A DNA stretch of 37,254 bases from the NCBI GenBank assembly GCA_016839665.1, contig JAEOTU010000370.1, positions 1 to 37,254 of the forward strand, written 5' to 3'. The translations under genes were made by a program, and so were the position numbers. The DNA is from Candidatus Hodarchaeota archaeon. Lineage in GTDB: Archaea > Asgardarchaeota > Heimdallarchaeia > Hodarchaeales > Hodarchaeaceae. Below are positions 33,773-37,254 of this stretch, piece by piece (position 1 is the stretch's first letter; the number at the start of each line of letters is the position of its first letter). Under the pieces are notes generated by a model, which was given only the letters and a program-made list of their open reading frames with translations, had not been told where the DNA came from and did not search any database.

Positions 33773-33913
33773 GAGCTAAAACCTCATTTCGTTCTGCTTC
33801 GGTTTGCTTTGTTATCAGTATGGTTACTAATTGTAACTATAGGATATTAAAAATTTACTTGATTTAAATAATTTAATAAACAAATATCCAAAGGGGGTGG
33901 TTGAGAGTTTTAA

Positions 33914-34609
33914 TTGTCAGATATTCCGAATTGTCTAAAGGAATTACGTTCAATCCTTCAGAACGATTCCCGCCTGATCATTGATCTTCCAGAAGGTTTT
34001 CAACGGGCAGCAGTATTAATCCCTCTCATTTATCGGGAGAATGGTTGGACAATCGTTTTCACACGTCGAACTGAAACTGTTCGTCATCATAAAAAAGAAA
34101 TCTCTTTCCCTGGAGGAAGACATGAAGACCCTGATAGAGATTTAATTCATACTGCTTTAAGAGAAATTCAAGAAGAAGTAGGTATTCAAAAGATTCACGT
34201 AATTGGTTTACTTGATGATCTCTTAACAATAAGCAAATATGTTGTTACACCAGTTGTAGGGTTTGTTGAGGATAATAGTGAGGTTGATCAAAATCAAATC
34301 AACGTTCCTGAAATCGATTATGTTCTGGAAGTCCCAATTTCAGATCTAGTTATTTCAGAGCATTTTTCTATAAAAGAAATGACATATCAAGAGAGTTTCA
34401 AGTTTCAAGTTCCATTTTTTGATTATTGTGGTGAAATTATTTGGGGAGCAACTGGTAGAATTCTAGTGACCCTTTTGAAGAAATTTAACTTACTAAATCC
34501 AGAATGTCGGTTAAAGTTGATGAAACAAGATTTGTGGACAGAAAACGGTGCTGTCGACGATGGGTTGGACTATTTAGATAATGTTCAGGGTTTTTTCAAG
34601 AAAGATTAG
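33914..34609 (+). CDS. NUDIX hydrolase, CoA pyrophosphatase (NudL/NUDT7) type
   Basis: The Nudix signature lies at residues 65-91: FPGGRHEDPDRDLIHTALRE followed by IQEEVGI. Compared with MutT there is one extra residue between GG and RE, the spacing seen in the NudL/NUDT7/NUDT8 group. The preceding VFTRRTETVRHHKKEISFPG matches that group's L-x-x-R-S...F-P-G-G pattern. Such enzymes cleave CoA and its derivatives into 3',5'-ADP and phosphopantetheine. The length of 231 residues is normal. The start is a TTG at 33914 with GAGAG and GGGGTGG upstream; the first ATG would lie inside the fold. It is transcribed divergently from the TPR operon. Confidence 0.82.
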   Translation: MSDIPNCLKELRSILQNDSRLIIDLPEGFQRAAVLIPLIYRENGWTIVFTRRTETVRHHKKEISFPGGRHEDPDRDLIHTALREIQEEVGIQKIHVIGLLDDLLTISKYVVTPVVGFVEDNSEVDQNQINVPEIDYVLEVPISDLVISEHFSIKEMTYQESFKFQVPFFDYCGEIIWGATGRILVTLLKKFNLLNPECRLKLMKQDLWTENGAVDDGLDYLDNVQGFFKKD

Positions 34610-34723
34610 ATTTCTTACTCATTGAAAAAACATGAGCCTAGCATTCAATATTGAAGCAATGCAGATCATTAATTAAATAATGTTTTTTGCTTAACGATTC
34701 ATAAGCGATTTTTTTCTTACTTT

Positions 34724-36043
34724 TCAATTTTTAGCTTGTACTTCATCATAAATTTCTTTTACAGTGTCAAAAGTTACTTTTAATTTTCGTTGTGATATTA
34801 TTTCGACGATTTGATCAATTACTGCCCCTTTTGCACCAATTGAGGCAGCTAAATTTCGGGCATGTAATTTCATATGTCCTGCTTGAATACCGATCGTAGC
34901 TAATGCTCGTAGTGCACCAAAATTTTGGGCCAATCCAACTGCAGCCATAATTTCTGCAAGCTTGAGAGCTCCACCTGGAACGCTTAATCCTAAAATCTTG
35001 AAAGAAATTTGAGCTAGAGGGTGAATACGAGCAACACCTCCTACTAAACCAACAGCAAGAGGAATTTCTATTGTACCAACTAAATCTCCATTAGGATCTT
35101 TTTCCCAAGTTGTCAAAGAAGAATATTTACCAGGTGTTTTTACTGCAGCGTATGTATGAGCACCTGCTTCTATCGCTCTCCAATCTTGTGCGGTTGCAAT
35201 CGCGACAGCATCTATACCATTCATAATACCTTTGTTATGAGTGCTACACCTATACGGGTCTGCTTCTGCAAAAGCATATGCGTTGAGAATTCCATCGATC
35301 ACTTCTTCCCCTTTCATTTCTTTTGTTTCGAGCTCACTCGCTTTAAAAGTCGCTCTTACTCTCACTAAACGCCGATCTGCAAGGTTCGATATTATTCTTA
35401 AAAGGGCTTGGCCACCTGTAATCTTTTCTACTAGAGGAGCAACAGCCTCATTCATTGTATTAACAGCATTCGCTCCCATTGCATCCCTAACATCCACAAA
35501 AAGTTCTACAATAACCATGGCTCCTTGCATTGTGTTTTGTAATACTTTCACGTTTATTCCGTGACATCCTCCTCCAAATTTGATTAAGATAGGATCCTGT
35601 TTATTTGCTAGCTGCATTATTTCTTGCTCATGCTCTAGAATTTTCTCCCGAGCGTTATTAGGATCAAGAACGTTGACAATCTGAATCTGACCAATCATAA
35701 TAGGTGGTGTGGAACTAGTGAAAAATCCACCTTCAACGCGAGCAATTTTTGCAGAGTTTGATGCTGCTGCTACTACTGAGGCTTCTTCTACAGCCATAGG
35801 TATCAAATAATCCACACCGTTTATAGTGAAATTTGTAGCGATACCTAAAGGAATCTGCATGACTCCAATGGTATTTTCTATATAATGGCCTTGACCTGCT
35901 TTATCTAAAATATTAGTAGACTCTCTTAGATAATCTATATCGTCTTGAGTTAAGGTACAAAGCTTTTGAACCATATTCTGACGTTCTTCAGTACTCATTT
36001 TAAAAAATCCAGAAATACGAGAGCTTATTTTTCGTTCACTCAT
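34724..36043 (-). CDS. hmgA: Hydroxymethylglutaryl-CoA reductase, class II
   Basis: The enzyme reduces HMG-CoA to mevalonate (or runs in reverse) and supplies isoprenoids for archaeal lipids. Segments that place it in class II, the Pseudomonas mevalonii type, are ENTIGVMQIPLGIATNF (56-72), IPMAVEEASVVAAAS (81-95, with the catalytic Glu), DAMGANAVNT (187-196), THNKGIMNGIDAVAIATAQD (268-287, with K271 and D287), and QAGHMKLHARN (387-397, with H390). All four catalytic residues are therefore present. No N-terminal membrane domain is visible, and 439 residues is the class II length. The start ATG at 36043 has a TATA-like CTATAAAAAA about 25-30 bases upstream on the minus strand. It is likely monocistronic. 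Confidence 0.93.
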   Translation of the reverse strand: MSERKISSRISGFFKMSTEERQNMVQKLCTLTQDDIDYLRESTNILDKAGQGHYIENTIGVMQIPLGIATNFTINGVDYLIPMAVEEASVVAAASNSAKIARVEGGFFTSSTPPIMIGQIQIVNVLDPNNAREKILEHEQEIMQLANKQDPILIKFGGGCHGINVKVLQNTMQGAMVIVELFVDVRDAMGANAVNTMNEAVAPLVEKITGGQALLRIISNLADRRLVRVRATFKASELETKEMKGEEVIDGILNAYAFAEADPYRCSTHNKGIMNGIDAVAIATAQDWRAIEAGAHTYAAVKTPGKYSSLTTWEKDPNGDLVGTIEIPLAVGLVGGVARIHPLAQISFKILGLSVPGGALKLAEIMAAVGLAQNFGALRALATIGIQAGHMKLHARNLAASIGAKGAVIDQIVEIISQRKLKVTFDTVKEIYDEVQAKN

Positions 36044-36238
36044 ATTAAAGCTTCCAATTTTCTTTTTTTATAGAAAAAAATTGATTTTCAACAAAAAAAT
36101 GAATTTTTTTGGTTCTTAAAATCCATTTTCTTGAGCATTTCGTTTTGTTATCTTTACATTTTTCTTAAAAAAATTGCTTAGAAGATAACATATATTTTAG
36201 ACGGGACTTCAAAATTCTAGAGAAATTGGATAACAACT

Positions 36239-37087
36239 TTACTGTTTCATGTTAAGTCCAATAAATGTCTTGTCTGGGCATGTAAAATAGATAGAATTGC
36301 CTACTGGGATTGGAATACTCAGATCATCTAATGCGATGAGTGAACTTGCATCAGGTCTTATATAAATTACAAGAATCGGTTTTTCTGTCTTACAACTAGT
36401 AGTTTTTGTTTTCTTTGGGACACTATAAAAGGCAATTCTGCCTCCTTGAGATGCTGTTGAAATATGAAGAGTTGACATGACAAAGTCTTCGTTTGTAGCT
36501 GGGAAGAGAATCTTAGCTTTGGTTTCAGTTACAATAGTGTTCTCCTCCTTGTAAAAGTATATTTTTTTAGGCATTTTTGGTTTAGTTGGTATAGATGGTT
36601 CATGAGTAGACGGAGGGATAGGAGCTTCTGCTGCAGGTATTCTCGTTTCCTCTACGAACTTTGTTTTTGTGGATGCGACTTTTTTCAGTGTACTTGGGTG
36701 AGTGATCACTTGTGCTGGCTGGATGTCGGGTAAATCAGTAGAAAATGATGGAGGTGAAACCTCCAGAAGCGCTCCAGCCTCAATTTTCTTCCCACCAAGA
36801 GAGTTCATAAAATTCCTGAATTTAGCTGTTTCATTTCCTTGTTCTTCTGTTGATACGCGGTGTGTTAGACCTTTTTCCATCCTCATTTGACGTGCGATCT
36901 GTGATGAGATAAACCGTTTCCTAACATTCGAATTAGATCCTGTCCAAATATAAATTTGTCGGTCCTCATCATTCACAAAAATTAGGACTTCTGAGTCCTT
37001 TAAATCTTCTTCAGGGGAGGTGAATGTAACTGGAACATATTCTCCATCCATAGATGGTATAAAAACATGTATTTGTTGTTCGCTCAT
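36239..37087 (-). CDS. Gelsolin-like domain protein (Asgard type)
   Basis: Residues 28-100 fit a gelsolin/villin fold: SEVLIFVNDEDRQIYIWTGS provides the central strands with the W-x-G turn, then a long helix (VRKRFISSQIARQMRM), a strand, and a closing acidic segment (EEQGNETAKFRNFM). A Pro/Thr-rich linker (115-180) joins a C-terminal beta-rich domain (about 185-282) that I cannot name. Asgard archaea are known to encode gelsolin-domain proteins that regulate their actin homologues, so actin binding is plausible. The single recognisable domain and the extra C-terminal half differ from the two-domain forms. A TATA-like CTTTATAATT lies about 20-30 bases before the ATG at 37087. Confidence 0.72.
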   Translation of the reverse strand: MSEQQIHVFIPSMDGEYVPVTFTSPEEDLKDSEVLIFVNDEDRQIYIWTGSNSNVRKRFISSQIARQMRMEKGLTHRVSTEEQGNETAKFRNFMNSLGGKKIEAGALLEVSPPSFSTDLPDIQPAQVITHPSTLKKVASTKTKFVEETRIPAAEAPIPPSTHEPSIPTKPKMPKKIYFYKEENTIVTETKAKILFPATNEDFVMSTLHISTASQGGRIAFYSVPKKTKTTSCKTEKPILVIYIRPDASSLIALDDLSIPIPVGNSIYFTCPDKTFIGLNMKQ

Positions 37088-37104
37088 TTTGATGCCTTCT
37101 AAAA

Positions 37105-37115
37105 GAATTATAAAG
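37105..37115 (-). promoter_or_regulatory. Possible TATA box of the gelsolin-like gene
   Basis: On the minus strand CTTTATAATT lies about 20-30 bases upstream of the ATG at 37087, with GAAGGC nearer the start. The remaining bases to 37254 show no gene I can support. Confidence 0.35.
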
Positions 37116-37254
37116 TATTCTCTCTTTAATGTTTTGAATCACATGGTCATTTTCTGATTATATTCAAAAGGAAAAATTTTACTTGAAACTAGTTCAATTG
37201 TAGACTAAAATGAATAATTCGGTTAGATATTTGTTTGAAAACCACACGTTCGAT

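Overview
The window is AT-rich and most likely comes from an Asgard archaeon. The strongest evidence is a family-B DNA polymerase whose motifs match eukaryotic DNA polymerase epsilon (22488-26873). Supporting evidence is a gelsolin-like domain protein (36239-37087), an eight-cysteine cross-brace zinc finger joined to TPR repeats (12008-12508), and a TPR operon whose last protein has a longin/DENN-like N-terminus (29445-33772). Lineage within Asgard cannot be decided from the sequence. Many genes appear to start with TTG or GTG behind a visible Shine-Dalgarno sequence, and promoters look like archaeal TATA boxes.

Layout. Positions 1-902: the 3' end of a probable NUDIX gene and a flavodoxin-like protein, followed by a hairpin/T-run. 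Positions 903-6517: a broken copy of the dCTP deaminase/dUTPase 3' end, a membrane protein with a CorA-like outline, an MFS transporter, the intact dcd/dut-type gene, a DUF457/YdjM-like membrane hydrolase and ornithine aminotransferase. Positions 6602-10394: a perfect inverted repeat, then a tightly coupled three-gene operon. It encodes a DUF2207-type membrane protein with a C-terminal (CACACAG)x2 tail, a radical SAM/SPASM enzyme with a PqqD-like N-terminus, and a class I methyltransferase. I read this as a candidate system that modifies the cysteine-rich tail of a full-size membrane protein. Positions 10396-13650: an Lrp/AsnC regulator, an unknown membrane protein, the zinc-finger/TPR protein and a lone OppB/DppB-type permease.

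Positions 13731-21905: a possible defence or epigenetic locus. Imperfect 29-bp repeats precede two co-directional TaqI/Eco57I-like N6-adenine methyltransferase genes. A third such gene runs towards them and overlaps the second at the 3' end; a small two-helix membrane protein lies upstream of the third. No restriction nuclease or helicase is recognisable. Positions 21906-22487: a long regulatory-looking gap full of TTTATAAA-type palindromes ahead of the Pol epsilon-like gene.

Positions 27103-37254: an unknown polytopic membrane protein with a lysine/glycine repeat and a C-rich tract, the TPR operon, a CoA-pyrophosphatase-type NUDIX hydrolase, class II HMG-CoA reductase (mevalonate pathway for archaeal lipids) and the gelsolin-like protein. 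No rRNA, tRNA, CRISPR array or complete insertion sequence was seen.
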